A DNA stretch of 64,000 nucleotides from Loxodes magnus (GCA_946699065.1 CAMPDV010000853.1:62001-126000), one strand, 5' to 3'. Shown: positions 36,336 to 48,936, counted from the stretch's first letter. The notes: generated by a model not told the origin, from the letters alone. A program made the numbers and translations.

Positions 36336-36835
36336 ATTTGATTATAGAGCGCGTAGCACTCTCGTTGGTGCGCAGCTCTTTAAAAAAAATGTTTCATACT
36401 GACAAGAATGTTTGTTACTGATAAACCTTGTTCAATACTGGTATAATTATTCAGTACTGATAAAAATGTTCAATACTGATATAATTTTAGAATACTCGTA
36501 ATCTTTAATACTTGCTGGAGGTCCAAGGACATGGCAGGACTATGTCTCATTGCATCACCAAAGCAGAGGACGACATGTGTCAATTATGGGTACTTAAATT
36601 TCCCCACCTCTGATGAAGCTCGCAATATTATTTCTTTTTAGTTCCAGAGTTAAAAATAAACGAAGCTAGTGCCGAAGGTCTAAGAATCTTATGTCTCGAG
36701 GCCAAACCAAGGCAGAGGAAGACATAAAGTCGATTATGGGTACTTAACTTCCCCAACCTCTGATGAAGACGACCTTGTTGTTCACCTTCAAACAACTATG
36801 GAGGTTTTAAAATATAGATAATAATATTATCCGTT
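36336..36835 (-). mobile_element. hairpin-ended unit H with an internal tandem dimer
   Basis: The minus strand carries two repeats of a structured block of about 120-150 bp (36690-36780 and 36530-36610), each with CATCAGAGGT, GGGAA, TTAAGTACCCATAAT and TGTC(T/G)TCCTCTGC. Next come several worn repeats of a 14-27-bp word (CAGTATTGAAC-like) and the shared 3' hairpin (36338-36380). The AAGTTAAGT word recalls the 5S rRNA internal promoter, but the match is too short to call a 5S origin. Single copy in the window. Confidence 0.55.
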
Positions 36836-36839
36836 TTAT

Positions 36840-38037
36840 CTAATAACTTGAATTATTTTGCTTACTAATGCTAGGGTCTTTTCCAGAATTTAAAATAAAC
36901 TTTTTAATTTTTTAAATCTTAAATTTTTTTTTCAAAAGAGAAATATTTAAAGCATTAAATTAGATGATAATTATATCGAAAATTATATATTTATACGTCA
37001 TTTCATTTATTAGTTCTCCTTGTCTATTTATAAATTCAAAAAAGCAGCAAGACTTATCTAATAGATTTTAAGCTGAAGAAAAAATTTATAACTGTCATAT
37101 TTCAATTTTGCAAGCATATAATCTCCATGAATTTTAATTCATTCATTTCCTTACTAAATTTAAATATATCTTTCTTTCTTCTACGGATTAATATTGTTTT
37201 TTATCTTTCCTTTTATAATTTAATTTATTTATATATGATTAAGCATTTAAAACCTTAAAAGATTTATAATTTCATTGGTAAAACTAAAAATATCTTAATA
37301 TATAAAAAATAGAAAGTACTATCATTTTAACTTAAAAATTATTATCGCTTTTATTCTTAAAGTTTGAAATTTTATCTAAAATCTCTTATAAAGGATTTTT
37401 ATTAATCATTTTATGTTTAAAGTTAGTTTACTAAATGTATTTAGGATTATGCTAAGTTCAATCTTCTTTTTATTGGATATAATATGTCCAATTTTCGTGA
37501 TACATATACTAAATATCTTAGATCTCTTACTGAAAATTCTAATAATACAATATATTCATCATACTCTGTCCTCATAAATCCTAAGATTTAAAAATAATAT
37601 TTTTTATATGCTTTTGCTTGATATCAAAATCAAGGATTCTTATTTAATAGTCAGATTTAATAAAAAACTAGGAAGAATGAAAATTAATTGAAGCAAATTT
37701 ATACAGATACTAATAAACTTTATTCAACTTGTAAGTGCTTTATATTACTATTTTCTATTTAGATAATTTATTTTTATCTATTTAATATAATTCATTGGTG
37801 CAAGTTCTAGAACTCATTTAATAGAATTTTAAAATAACTTTAGGTAAAAATAATATTGTAAAACTAAGATTTATAAATACCTGAGGGGCATTTATTGTTT
37901 CATTTTTTATATCTTTTTTCTTTAAAAATAAAACGTTTAAATTCTTAATTGGATCAATTCTTAAAAAAAGGAGTAAATAAAAAGAAGAAAGAAATTAAAA
38001 AGAGCTAGAAAGATATAATAGTATTTTTACAATATAT
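36840..38037. other. AT-rich spacer
   Basis: No supportable feature. Confidence 0.4.
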
Positions 38038-38049
38038 TTGGTAGTTTTA

Positions 38050-38256
38050 ATGATAAATTTATTATTTATTTTTATTATTTATACATATATTTATGTAAGA
38101 TTAATTTTGGGAGCTATAAATAACTTTTTGATTTTATTTATCTTGAACAAATTATGTTTAAATGAGATTAAAAATCCTGTACTTATAGGAGTTTTATTGG
38201 ATGTTATTTTGCTAATTTTTATTTCATTAAGGCTCAATCTGCCTCTATCTTTGTAA
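38050..38256 (+). CDS. possible short membrane protein
   Basis: From ATG 38050 a frame of 68 codons without any TAA, TAG or TGA encodes two strongly hydrophobic stretches (MINLLFIFIIYTYIYV and LIGVLLDVILLIFISL) around a polar middle (NKLCLNEIKNP). Lack of TAA/TAG is unusual here, where Gln codons are normally frequent, but hydrophobic frames arise easily in T-rich DNA. It could be a chance frame, or a transferred organelle or bacterial piece. Weak. Confidence 0.2.
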   Translation: MINLLFIFIIYTYIYVRLILGAINNFLILFILNKLCLNEIKNPVLIGVLLDVILLIFISLRLNLPLSL

Positions 38257-38921
38257 TTAAAAAAACAAAAAGAAGCTCTTTTTTGGTAAAGAGTGAGTCT
38301 TTATTTTATTTACTCTTTTCTCATATTTTAAACTTAAATAAATTTTTATCTTAATCTTCCTAAATGATTATTAACCTTTTTAAGCTAAAAATAAGATTCG
38401 TACTCAAAAAAGTTATTATTGTAAAGAACTAGAAAAACCACAAGAAAAAGCGAAATAAAAATTAGTTTATAAATATTTTACTTTTTATATAATAAATTAA
38501 AATATTATTATATTAAAATAATTTTAAATTGTATTAAAAATACAAAATATATCACTTAAAATAAAATTAATTTAAGTTTTAAAAAGCATTTATTATTTTT
38601 ATATAATTAGTTTATTAAAGATTTGATAAATAAACTCAATCATCCTGATTTAAACATTTTAGAAGAAATATTTGTTGGTTTATAAGATAATAATATTATT
38701 AACATTTTAATAAATTTAAATTTTTTAAATTAAATATTAGATGTTTATTTATTTAATATTTTCATTATTTTTTTAATGAGCATAATATAGAATCTCCATT
38801 TGATAAATGCTATCACTATTCATAAAATTTATTTTATGCTAGTTCTTAATAAATTAAATATTTTATGTTTAAAGTAAAATATTTATATTAATTAAATATA
38901 ATATTGTATAATAAAATATTT

Positions 38922-39322
38922 ATCGTCTGCTGTAAGCAGAATTAGTAGGCAAACTGGGGCAATGTATACTGCATTACGAGTAATCTCGCACTAGATGTCA
39001 TCACGGGGAAGATGGATAAGCTTGGAAGAGACAAACCTAATTTACCCGAGGGTTCTAGCTAGCAGTATGAAAGTTTGACTAACGGGTATACTAATTATTT
39101 AATAACTAATCCTTATTTAGACCTTATTCAAGAAGACTGGAGAATTTGATTCAAAGTTAGAAAATAATCTTTAATAAGTAGATTCACAATTTGGAGATTA
39201 TAACGTGACTCATTGGATAGCCAGAATGACAATAAATAGTATGATAACATTTTTTCTTAATAATAAATATTAATAATGAAAGAGCCGAGCGTCAATGAGG
39301 TGGTACGCACTTTATAATAATA
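38922..39322 (+). mobile_element. SINE-like unit A, copy 4
   Basis: Full-length unit A. Its first about 20 bp differ from the other copies; from AGAATTAGTAGGCAAACTGG it follows them, including TAATCTCGCACTAGATG, GGGGAAGATGG and TTCAAGAAGACTGG. It ends with the hairpin at 39281-39320 and an AT tail. Confidence 0.65.
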
Positions 39323-39439
39323 TTTATTAATTATTTATAATATACATTTTATTTTAGACTAAAATTTTTTAATTTACTTTTTATAAAAATATATAAAAAA
39401 TAAATAAATAGCAAGCATATTTAATCTTTTTCTATTTAT

Positions 39440-39828
39440 AGAAATATAGATTTAGTTAATTTCAATCTTTCAAAGTAAAGTATTTAAAAATAAAATTATT
39501 ATTATTATATAATTTAAACTATATAGGAAGAAGTAATCTTCAAAGTAAATATCTAAATTTCTTGGAACTAGGAATAAGAACGTTGTGTGAAGATTCTCCA
39601 AGATGCTTGGCAGGAACAAAGAGTAGACTCTAACAGGTAGCATCTGATTATTAAATCTTAAAAGATGAATATTATTTAAATTTTTTTGTGGCATTTCAAT
39701 CAAAGACCAATACTTAAGCGATTCAAAAGATGATAATGTGTGAAACTTCCAGAAGATCTTCAATAAAACTAAAAACTTAAATATAAAGAGCTGAGCGCCT
39801 ATAAGGCGCTTCGCATTTTATAAATAAT
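39440..39828 (+). mobile_element. hairpin-ended unit I
   Basis: Ends in a clear hairpin (39786-39822) right after unit A, in the same orientation. The body on the plus strand reads as protein (SNLQSKYLNFLELGIRTLC, then AGTKSRLQQVASDYQILKDE), so it may be the C-terminus of another element ORF rather than an RNA-type SINE. Only one copy in the window, so the 5' border is a guess. Confidence 0.45.
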
Positions 39829-39884
39829 TTTTTAATTAATAATTTTTTAAAGTTGATTAATCAATTTAATTATCGAAAAATTCA

Positions 39885-40192
39885 TAATTAAAAAGATGGT
39901 AGGAGTTGATATTGGCCTTCGTGACTAAACTTTCTGGTTTTATGACTAAGAACAAATTACTTTCCTGTCGCTGAGAAAGTCCCTGGTCAGAGTCATTTTC
40001 TGAAGGGAACACTGTCTTTGAGATTATCCGCTCTTGATAGGGGTTTGTAGCCTGGCTGCTCATAGCGATGGAGCTCCCTAGCAGCTGTACCTGGAGCACA
40101 ACAGGATGTCCCCGTTATTCCATAAAAAGAGAGCGTCGGGTCTTGCAATCGGAAAGGAGTTTCCGGTCCAAAACTCTTTTAATTGAAATTAA
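39885..40192 (-). mobile_element. SINE-like unit B, copy 2
   Basis: Minus-strand unit B, nearly the same as copy 3 by eye. Its 5' end is at about 40192 (AAAAGAGTTTTGGACCGG), with hairpin GGAAACTCCTTTCC, A-box-like TGGAATAACGG and a B-box region slightly altered (GGCTACAAACCCC). Confidence 0.65.
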
Positions 40193-40427
40193 TTATAGAA
40201 AAATAGCAATTTTAGAGAAAATTAGATATGCTATATGATTTTAAAGCATTTTTTTAATTTTTAATTTTATTATGCTTTGTTTACTCAAAATAATCATTTT
40301 TTTATTAGATTAATAGAAAAACTTAACTATCTAAAACTAATTTTCGTTATCTTTTTATAGTATTAATTAGAAATTTATTAAAAATATGTTTTATATATAA
40401 TTAAAACTTCCTAAAAATAAATAAATG

Positions 40428-40724
40428 AGATTATAGAGTGAGTGGCACCTCAATGGTGCGCAGCTCGTTGATAAAGATTTTTAAAGTAAAAAAAAATTCT
40501 TGCTGAAGTCTTCCACAGTGCCAGCATTTCCTTGTAAATTTGTCTTCTACCTCGATCTGAATGCTACCCTAAGATACCTTAGTATCTGGTATCTTTCATC
40601 ATTTATGTTACTTGATATCTCTTCGATCTTGACTTCTCTTCTATTGGCTGTTTCTTCACCTATGGAGTACTTCCTGGCACCAGAGTTTAAGTCAGTTTCA
40701 GTTTGAGCCTTTTTCCCCTATTTA
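40428..40724 (-). mobile_element. SINE-like unit F, copy 3
   Basis: Minus-strand unit F. The 3' hairpin is at 40430-40474. The 5' part reads as a frame beginning SGARKYSIGEETANRREVKI, and copy 2 also begins SGTRKY, hinting at an old coding origin. It lies about 650 bp before RING-LRR copy 5. Confidence 0.6.
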
Positions 40725-41260
40725 TTTATATTTAATATAATATTGATAAACTTTTTAGTGCATAAAAATCTTTAAAAATATAAATTAGAAATAAAAAACT
40801 AAAACTCTTTTAATTTTATTTATTTAAAATATCATGTGGAAAAATTATTTTCTCTCATATTAAGATATTAAAAAGCTCTTTTTTAATTTCAATTTCGCAA
40901 TTATTAATTTTTTAATATTCCAATATATGAATTTAAAACCATTTAATGTATAAAATGCTTATTAATTATAATAAATATATAATATAATAATATAAAATTA
41001 TAAGGAAAAGGATAATATTTAATGATATTTAAAAAAGTAATAAAAAAAGTTCCTTAGTTTATTTTAATAAATATTAAATGTTTAATTATTTTCTTAATTA
41101 AATTTGTAATTAGATTATTTATATTTTTGTTAAATCTATTTATTTAAAACTAGCAAACATATTTAGCAAAATTAAGGTTTCTTAACTGATAAATATTTAA
41201 CTATTATAAATGTGTAAATATAAAAATAAATATAATTTAAGATTACTTCTAAATAAAATA

Positions 41261-41287
41261 ATGCTATATATTACTAATTAATAGCAT
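41261..41287. promoter_or_regulatory. conserved stem-loop upstream of RING-LRR copy 5
   Basis: ATGCTAT (41261-41267) and ATAGCAT (41281-41287) form the same 7-bp stem as before copies 1 and 6, about 90-115 bp before the ATG. Confidence 0.4.
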
Positions 41288-41374
41288 ATATATTTTTTAT
41301 TAATAATTATCATTTTTTATTTATTATTTCACTGCATTTTTTTTTCTTTATCATCTAATTTTGTTTTGTTTATA

Positions 41375-43294
41375 ATGTAACCCTAAGCTATCTTTGCTTG
41401 CCAACTTTGTTATCAAAATTGTAACTATCAAGATACTCAGTCTCTTACTTTACCTTGTAGCCATTTTTTTTGCTTATCTTGTGTTCGCAATCAATTTAAA
41501 GATCGAAATTTATTCGAATGCTCAAAATGTTAATTTGTTTACAGCAGTTTGGAAGAAATTTAGTAAACCAATATTAAGGCATTATTAAGCGAAGAAAAAG
41601 GGAAATAATAAGAAGCATAGTAAGGAAATACACAAATAGACTCAAAAAGTTAGACAAGGATTCTTTAAGTTGAATCTAGCTAATCTTTTTCTAGTAAAGC
41701 AGAACAGAAAATTTAAAAAAACTAAAATATAATAAATAAGATAATTTAGTATCTTGATAATTGAGATATTAGTCATTTGTAATGTACTAATAAATACTTT
41801 TATAGTTTTAGATATTTTTACGAAAACTATTAAAAAATATGAAAATTTTATGGAGGCGAATTGCCTTATGTTTAAAATTAAATAGAATGAAAGTTTAAAT
41901 AGATTATTTGTTCTGACGTTACTTTCTTGATAATCGATGGATAGTATCTATCTATAAATGTTTGTAACTAAATTTTAAATACGTTTAGCTAAATTATCAA
42001 ACTCAAAGAAATGGTGAGGTAAAATAAACTAAATTAAGAATTGGGTGCTTTATATGGAAAACCTTTAAGTGAACTCTCGCTTGGTTCAAGACTAAAGAAA
42101 TTAAGTTTATTCAATTTAAAAATAAAAGATAGTGACTTACATTTTCTATAATAATTAAATCAACTAGAATTATTAAACTTATAAGACAATAACAATCTAA
42201 TAGGTAGTTTCTTAACCGACTTTTGTAAAAACTTAAGATTAAAATAACTAGAATTTATAAGTGAAAATCTAGATTATGGTTAAGTAAGAAAATACTTAGA
42301 ATTAAAAGGAACTCTTTTAGAATAGATATAAATAGGACAAAATGAAAAAATAGAAGATTTTATAGATTTATGTCCTAACTTAAATAAATAAATCTTTTTG
42401 TTTGGAAATAAACAGTTAAATGATTAAATTTTATTAAAACTGAAGCATTATAATATGACAGACTTAAGAATTTAATAATAGAAATTCACTCAATTAACAT
42501 TTAATAGTTTCTTATCTTTTACATATATTAAAATAGAAATTATAGAAATAATATAATGCCCTAATTTTAATGATGAAAATCTAACTCTTTTATTAACAAA
42601 TTTACCTAATCTAAAAATTTTAAGTTTGGGAGATTTAAATATATCAGATAGTGGTTTTAGAAAAATAGGAGAATATGGATAAAATTACTAAGAACTTCTT
42701 ATTAATTAGAATAATATAACAGAAGAAACTTTAAACTTCATATTTACTAACTGTAGGAAACTTAAAATTATATCATTAATAAATATAAAATAACTAAGTA
42801 GCTAAAATTTATAAATAATTAATTAGTATTGTGAATAAGTTAACAGCCTATATTTTAACAGCTTTGCTATTGATGGATAAGAGTGGATTTAAGAAATAAT
42901 AAAAATGAAAAAACTTAAAAATTTAAGTCTTATTAACTGTAATACTCTCTAGGATAATGACATTAGGTAATTAATAATAAGAGGAAAAAAATTATAATGC
43001 TTGAATATAAATAAAAATAAGTAAATAACAGATTAGGCTTTTCCTATTTATGATGAATAAGGTAGTATATATCCTATTTATAAAGTTTTAACATATCTAA
43101 ATATTGAAGAACTACCTTAGATAAGTGAATAGAAATTATTAAGTTTGAAAAGACAATTCAAAAGATTATATATACAAAACGAAAGAATTGAAAGAGTCGG
43201 ATTAAATTAAGAAACCAACGAGGTAGATTTTGATTTAAGAACAAAGATAAATTTTAATGAAGAAGCTGTAAAACTTGAAGAGTGGATTAAATGA
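41375..43294 (+). CDS. RING finger-LRR protein, family copy 5
   Basis: 639 codons plus TGA, read through without a break. RING at residues 9-52: CQLC, LPCSHFFCLSC, CSKC. Trp is encoded both by TGA (YLDNWDIS, KIWKFYGG, QIEWKF) and by TGG (QEWIQEI, EEWIK). LRRs include LKILSLGDLNISDSGFRKIG and NCNTLQDNDIRQL. It ends KLEEWIK at TGA 43292. By eye it is nearly the same as copy 6, which lies 11 kb away in the opposite orientation. Likely an E3 ligase whose LRRs select the target; not tested. Confidence 0.85.
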
Positions 43295-43534
43295 CATTTA
43301 AAACTTCAAATTAAATTTTAATTACTAAATAAGTATTGCTATAGTTATAATTATAAATGAAATTGATTATATTTTCTTAGATTTTTCAATTAATTTTACT
43401 ATCTCTCAAAATTTTATAAAATGGATAAAATTTAATTTATACCTATTCCAATTTATTTAAAGAAGTTTTCTATCGATATTTTCAAATTTCTCTTTATATT
43501 CCTTAAGCTATTTTTTAATTTGAAAATGATTAAT

Positions 43535-44590
43535 TATCTTTATTAAATTAAATTAAATTAAATTAAAATTGAATTTCAGCTTAAAAGCTATTTTGCCTCT
43601 GATCTACTACTAGTTTGATTTTTTACCGTATTTTCCTTCCACTATGACAATCTAAGATATCAGTATGTCACGAAAGTTTAAGTTTAATTTATCCTCTAAG
43701 AGTCTAGTTTCTTCTTGAAGTCAGTTTTAATATCTTTGTGAGCAATTTATTCCCTCCTCGGATTAAATTCAGGAAAATATTATTTCCATATTTGTCATGC
43801 CTACATTCCTAGGATTATATATAGCTCAATATATAACCATCGGCCATCTATTTACCTTTCCAATAAAATACAAAAATCTTAATAGATGATGTCCAATATT
43901 GCAGCAAATGGGAATGTGTTTTGGTTCTAAGGAGGGGTATAAATAAGGAGGAGTGGTGCAATAAAATTTAACAAGAAATGTATGTGAGAATTGCTAAAAA
44001 GCTGTTTTTTGCACAAGATTGAGCTTAATTTTACCCATAAATCCATAAGCTCAAGTTCCTTTTAATCTAACTGAGATAGGTCAGCCCACGCATGTCAGCA
44101 CATCCTTTTCAAAGACTCCTTGACAATTACATGAATGTTAAGACAAACAAATCTAGATTTTCCCATAGTGGAATTTCCAGTTATTTTGCTGTCATAATCT
44201 ATCTTAACGCAAGTTCGTAACTCATCATCTCCAAGCTTCACAACATTGTTCTTAGGACATAGTAACATTTCCAAAACCAAAAGACTCCAGTCTGAGTGGA
44301 GCTTGCGCAAAAAGCGAGAAGAAACCGCAGCTTCTAAATTGTCTCACCTATTATTACAACTCATCCAAAAATGTATGAAAAAATCACTACTGATGGTGGG
44401 AATTTGTTTCTGATTAGAATTCTTTGCAAATTAAGCCTCAAGTCTTCCAATTTCGAGTAGGAACTTTCTTCTTTTCTAAGCTATTTATCGATAATTATGC
44501 TTAGCTATCTTGCTAAAACTTTTCAGATTAGACCTAATAGCCTTTTTATCTTTTTCGTTTCTTTAATTCAATTTCGTCTATATCCATCAT
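43535..44590 (-). mobile_element. unrecognised ORF of higher GC with (TTTAA)n 3' tail
   Basis: The minus strand begins MMDIDEIELKKRKRQKGYQV and continues protein-like for about 330 residues: VPTRNWKTWGLICKEF, DDELRTCVKIDYDSKITGN, WHAWADLSQLDQKELELMD, LERQIDGRWLYIELYII and YFPEFNPRREQIAHKDIKTD. There is one apparent change of frame in the middle. GC content is clearly above the flanks. It ends in about five TTTAA repeats (43545-43572), as retroposed copies do. TGA is needed as Trp (MCWHAW, YWYLRL). A nuclear-localisation-like KKRKR lies near the N-terminus. Family unknown; a retroelement ORF or a retroposed gene. Confidence 0.45.
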
Positions 44591-44949
44591 ATTTATCTTT
44601 ATATTATTATCTTTAATTTTTTCCATTTTCTTTACATTTTGTTTAGGTTATAAGTTTAACTAACTCAAAAATAAGATATTTCTAACTATATTTATTTAAT
44701 TAGGGAATTAATTTTTTTTATGTTTAAGCATTTATTTTATTTTACCTTTCATAATATATCAACTTAGTTTATTTTAATTAAACACTATTAATAAGTTAAT
44801 TTTTTAATATATCACCTCTGTTGATCTTAAGAATTTCTATTATATGATAAATTTCCTCTATAGCTTTACAAATATTTTATATCCTTTTTATTTCTAAATA
44901 TATCTCCTTTAACTCCCTAATATTTACATTATATATAAGAATTCCAAAT

Positions 44950-45640
44950 ATTTAACGTTGCAATGATATGATGTTGGAAAACGATTGACTAAGTACAAAA
45001 CAACCTCCAGGAAGAGGTCAAAAAGCTTAGGAAGGACAATGAGAAGCTAATGCATTAACTTAACCTAGCAGAAGGAATAGAGTCAAGACTCATGTCCTAG
45101 GAAAGAGAACTAAGCGCCTTTTGAAACATATCGCAAAGTCAGAATAGCTAATCCTAAAATTAGCTTCAGAAATAGATTGAATTGGATAACAGACTCATAA
45201 AAACAGAAGAGAAATTATAAACATTAAAGAAAGATCAAAGCGAAACTGGAGCTATACAAATGGAAATTGAAGCCTAAAAAGAGTAAATCCATCAAGAAAG
45301 ATAATTAAAAATCAAAAAGAAATTTTTCTGTTGTGGAAGCAAATGACATCTTTATCGGAAGTGTTGGAAATTTTAATAGAAATAAAGAAACTATTGGATA
45401 AAAGAGCAAAAAAAGAAGAAGCAAAAATGAAAAGAATGTATTGTAACCTGGATGGTTCAATATACAAGATTAAGATGGAACCAAGGCAATTTAAAGGAGG
45501 GAAAACCTGGAAAAATCCGAGTTTTCAATCTCGCTAAAATTGGGCAACCCGAACTTTTATATTTAACAGCAGAGAGCATGAACTGCTGTCTTCCTGACGG
45601 GGTTGAAAATCCCTAAAACGGAAAACACAAATTAATATTA
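44950..45640 (+). mobile_element. zinc-knuckle family copy with coiled coil, ORF1/Gag-like
   Basis: The plus strand reads NLQEEVKKLRKDNEKLMHQL (coiled coil), then SRLMSQERELSAFWNISQSQ and a worn knuckle (CCGSKWHLYRKCWKF). The same pattern, LQEEVK followed by FWNISQ, is found on the minus strand at 49.0-49.95 kb. Near its end lies the stem CAGCA/TGCTG around AGAGAGCATGAAC (45573-45594), also present at the end of the copy at 61.5 kb. An old copy with some breaks; no long terminal repeats seen. Confidence 0.55.
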
Positions 45641-45649
45641 TTATTACTA

Positions 45650-47069
45650 AATACAAAACGTGAATAAGTTGATGGTATTAATAAATATTTCAAATAAATT
45701 AGAATATTTTTTATATGATAGTGAGAGATTTCTAAATACGTAAATAACTAATTAATGCTATTTCCATAATCTTAATCTCAGTCTTTTTCACAGATACCGG
45801 CTGTTCAGTTTGATTATATTCTACTGATGCTTAATAGATAATTACTTTCCTATTTCTTTTTAATTACTTCAGTGATAAAATAATGCTACTGGTATAAAGC
45901 ATGCAAAATTTAAAGAATGAATAGATAATAGTTAAATGTTCTCTAAATATATGTTGAGAAGCTTTTAATGTGCTTTAGTAAACGAATTTTCTAGAAGTTT
46001 ATATTTATTTTGAGATGAATATTCTCTTTTAAGATAAAAAATATTAGCAACTAAGTCTTCCATTAAAGTTTTATACTAACTAAGATTTTAATTGTAGAAA
46101 CTCTCCTAAAGAAATATTAAGAATTTGTAATTTTGAAGACTATTAAGATACCAATAATTTCAACTTTTTTTATTTAAAATTATTCTTATTTTTGATCTAT
46201 TGAAAGAAATGATTATTTTAAGATTAATTCCTTCAAGGTAAGATAAGATAAGATAAGATAATTTTCAGATTAAACATCTTAACTACTTAAATATTTTACT
46301 ATCTAAACAGATTTTAATCTAGTTAAGTCAAAAATTTAGGTGATATATAATCTTTAAAGAATAAGAAACAATATCTCAAGAAGTTAACAAATGAAAATAT
46401 AATCTAAAAAGATTTAAATAAATAAATATTAATTTAGTAATCTAAAAATCTTAATAATACTATTTTCTTCCTTTTTTTCAATCTTTACAATTAACTTTCT
46501 ATAACCCAATGAAATAATTATTTATCATTATTTGCAATAAAACCTTTAAGCTCTTAACTATCCATATTTAACATAATTCTTATGCCAAAATGCTTAATTA
46601 TATTACTGAGATTTTTAATAATTAAATATAAAATAATGAATCTAAAATTAAAAAGTTGAGTCAGAATTATTAATTAAATTAAATATTTTTTTAACTTTAA
46701 TAGAAATAATTTTAAGAATGCAGTTCTAAACTACCTTATTTTATTTAAAATTAAAAAAATTAACTTAAGTGATAGATTTTACTATTGAATGCCGTATTTT
46801 GAGCTTTCAAGATTTTTATTTTTTAACTATTTTTACTACTTAACCTTTTATTTGTTTTGTTAGTTTATAATAGTTAAAACTAGGATAATTAAATTTTTCA
46901 ATTACATTCATGAAAATTATTTTAAAATAATATAATATAAGCAAATATATTTATAAATCTTTTAAGAATATTAATGAATGCTTTTTACTTTATAAAATGA
47001 ATTAAGATTTTAAATTGTAACAAATTTAATAATATAAATTATTTAAAAGCAAAATATAATGTTTTATTT
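45650..47069. other. AT-rich spacer with a short (AAGAT)n run
   Basis: About four to five AAGAT/GATAA repeats lie at 46237-46260, like the pentamer tails of nearby elements, but no element body was recognised beside them. Confidence 0.4.
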
Positions 47070-47890
47070 ATTTCATTTTATAAATCCGACATTTTTTAGC
47101 TTTTAATATAAGAGATAAATCGTCTCCCCATCTTCTGCAAGTAATGCTTCTATCAAATTTATTAAATTTGAATCCAATAAAGAAAGGCTCAAAGGAATTA
47201 ATAGTTTCAGAAAATGGCCTTTATATCTAGTGAATTTGGAAAAGTCTTCTCTTGAACTAAAGAGTGATTTAGGATTTTATTAGTCCGACATCCATATTTA
47301 TAATTTACTCTCCACGGTTAAGCCTTTTATATTTAAAAAATATTTTTAAAATTTTTGATATTACTATTATTAAAATTTTTCCTTTATATTTCACCCGTTA
47401 GAGTTGGTCATATTTGAAATAGGTTTTTTATTATATTTCTTCTATAAATTTCATAGATTTTGCTTCTTCATCAGCATCTATTATAATGATGTTACTTTGA
47501 ACATATATTAAAACTTATTTTTCCTATAATTTTTTATTTTTATTCATTTATTTTGATGTCCAAAAGAATACTTTCCTGCTGTCCGCCGACCCTTTATATA
47601 ATTTCTTATTAGATATTCTATATGCTATTTATAGCATCCTCTATAAATGGAAATTAAATGCTTTATTTTTCATTTATTTTTTCTAACATCTATTCTAATT
47701 TTTCAATCTTTAATCTATGCTGCTTCAATTAATATTGTATATTTGATGACCATTGCTAAACTGATTATGTAAAGGATTCCTGAGGTTATTGTTCTATATC
47801 TTATTGAGTTGATCGTTCAGTTAAATTAGATTTTTATTCAAATTTGTTTTGGTATTCGTTGAGAGGGTTCTGTTGTTACTTAGTTACCAT
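47070..47890 (-). pseudogene. Q-rich protein, unknown, one frame change
   Basis: Starts MVTKQQQNPLNEYQNKFEQK, a typical ciliate Q-rich N-terminus, with most Gln encoded by TAA/TAG. A helical stretch follows (HRLKIEKLEQMLEKINEKQ; DAINSIQNIQQEIIQRVGG). After about residue 115 the protein-like signal moves one frame (QVLIYVQSNIIIIDADEEAK) and runs on through NSFEPFFIGFKFNKFD and ITCRRWGDDLSLILKAKKCR. The shift sits in an A-run, so it may be a sequencing error. It is about 100 bp from the upstream ORF on the same strand. Function unknown. Confidence 0.45.
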
Positions 47891-47985
47891 TTTATTTTTT
47901 ATATGCAATATTACTTTTAATTTTAATTTATAAGTACGATATCATACTAAAGAAAGGTAAGAAAAATATCTGCATTATTCCATTA

Positions 47986-48936
47986 TCAAGTTATATTTGT
48001 CTATATTATAACAATTTAGAAGAAAAACCAATTAATACTTTTATAAAAAGATTCAAGAACATTTTAAATATCTTTGATAATTTTATTTTTTTAAGTTAGT
48101 TAATTAAAATATTCTATAAAAAATCTAACATTTTCTCCATTTCTACTAATTTGGCTGGAAAATTTATCTTTTGTAACTATTAAAAACTAATAACTTTTAT
48201 TTATTACATCATATTTGCATGGCTTTTATTAATTTTCTAATTTAATTTAAATTTGATGAATTAATTTTCATTAGTATATTAAATTATAATATTTGTATGC
48301 GAAATCTTTATAAAATATTTTTAATATTTTCTAAAATAGAAAATAATACCTCAATTTATTAGTAATTTTTTTATCATTTAAAAAGTGGGAATAAAAAAAT
48401 TCTGTATTCAGTTCTTGATGTATTCTACTAGATCTAAAACTATTTTATTAGAAAATAATAAAAATTTAAAGTAAATATTTTTATCCATATTTAAGTCGTT
48501 CTCTCTTCATTAAGTTAGACCAGCTGGTATTTTATTTGTAATTTTTTTGATGATTTATTATATTTCTACAACTGCAAAAAAGATTAAAATAAGATAAACG
48601 TTTAGATATTAGTGTTCTATCGATGTATTATTGTCATAGGCTTTGTAATATCTGTTTCTGTATCATTATTTTCTGCAGATATAAATTCTGACATTTATTG
48701 AAAATTGAATCTAATTATGAATCAACTTATTAATTTTTTATTTCTTTCTTTAAATTCATAAATTCGATAAACTAGTCAAGGAATATCTTAAAATAGTCTA
48801 TTCTCCTTCTTTTATATCTAATATGCTTCTTGATAAACTTTTACTGTTTTTCCGTTCTATAATTAGTATTACTCAAAACATTTTTATCAATATTTATTAT
48901 TGCAATATAATCTTGATATTTTTGTTCAAAATTCAT
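47986..48936 (-). CDS. unrecognised protein, 316 residues
   Basis: One frame from MNFEQKYQDYIAIINIDKNV to TGA 47986-47988 (317 codons). It contains a basic patch (KKHIRYKRRRIDYFKIF) and normal K/N/E-rich composition to the end (FSSQISRNGENVRFFIEYF). There are no membrane spans. It is arranged in tandem with the Q-rich ORF on its left, which starts about 100 bp further on, and with the HTH-like ORF beyond the zinc-knuckle insertion on its right. Those three may once have been neighbours in one host or element locus. No family recognised. Confidence 0.45.

Noticed and set aside
36530-36780. Pair of 5S rRNA genes
   Set aside because: Only the AAGTTAAGT-like word matches; the remaining 5S stems and loops are not seen.
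39866-40099. 77-codon ORF inside unit B (minus strand)
   Set aside because: The frame is not kept in the copies at 35.2 and 56.2 kb; Pol III-like boxes explain the conservation better.
41394-41588. Short hydrophobic ORF at the start of RING-LRR copy 5
   Set aside because: It is an off-frame shadow of the RING coding region.
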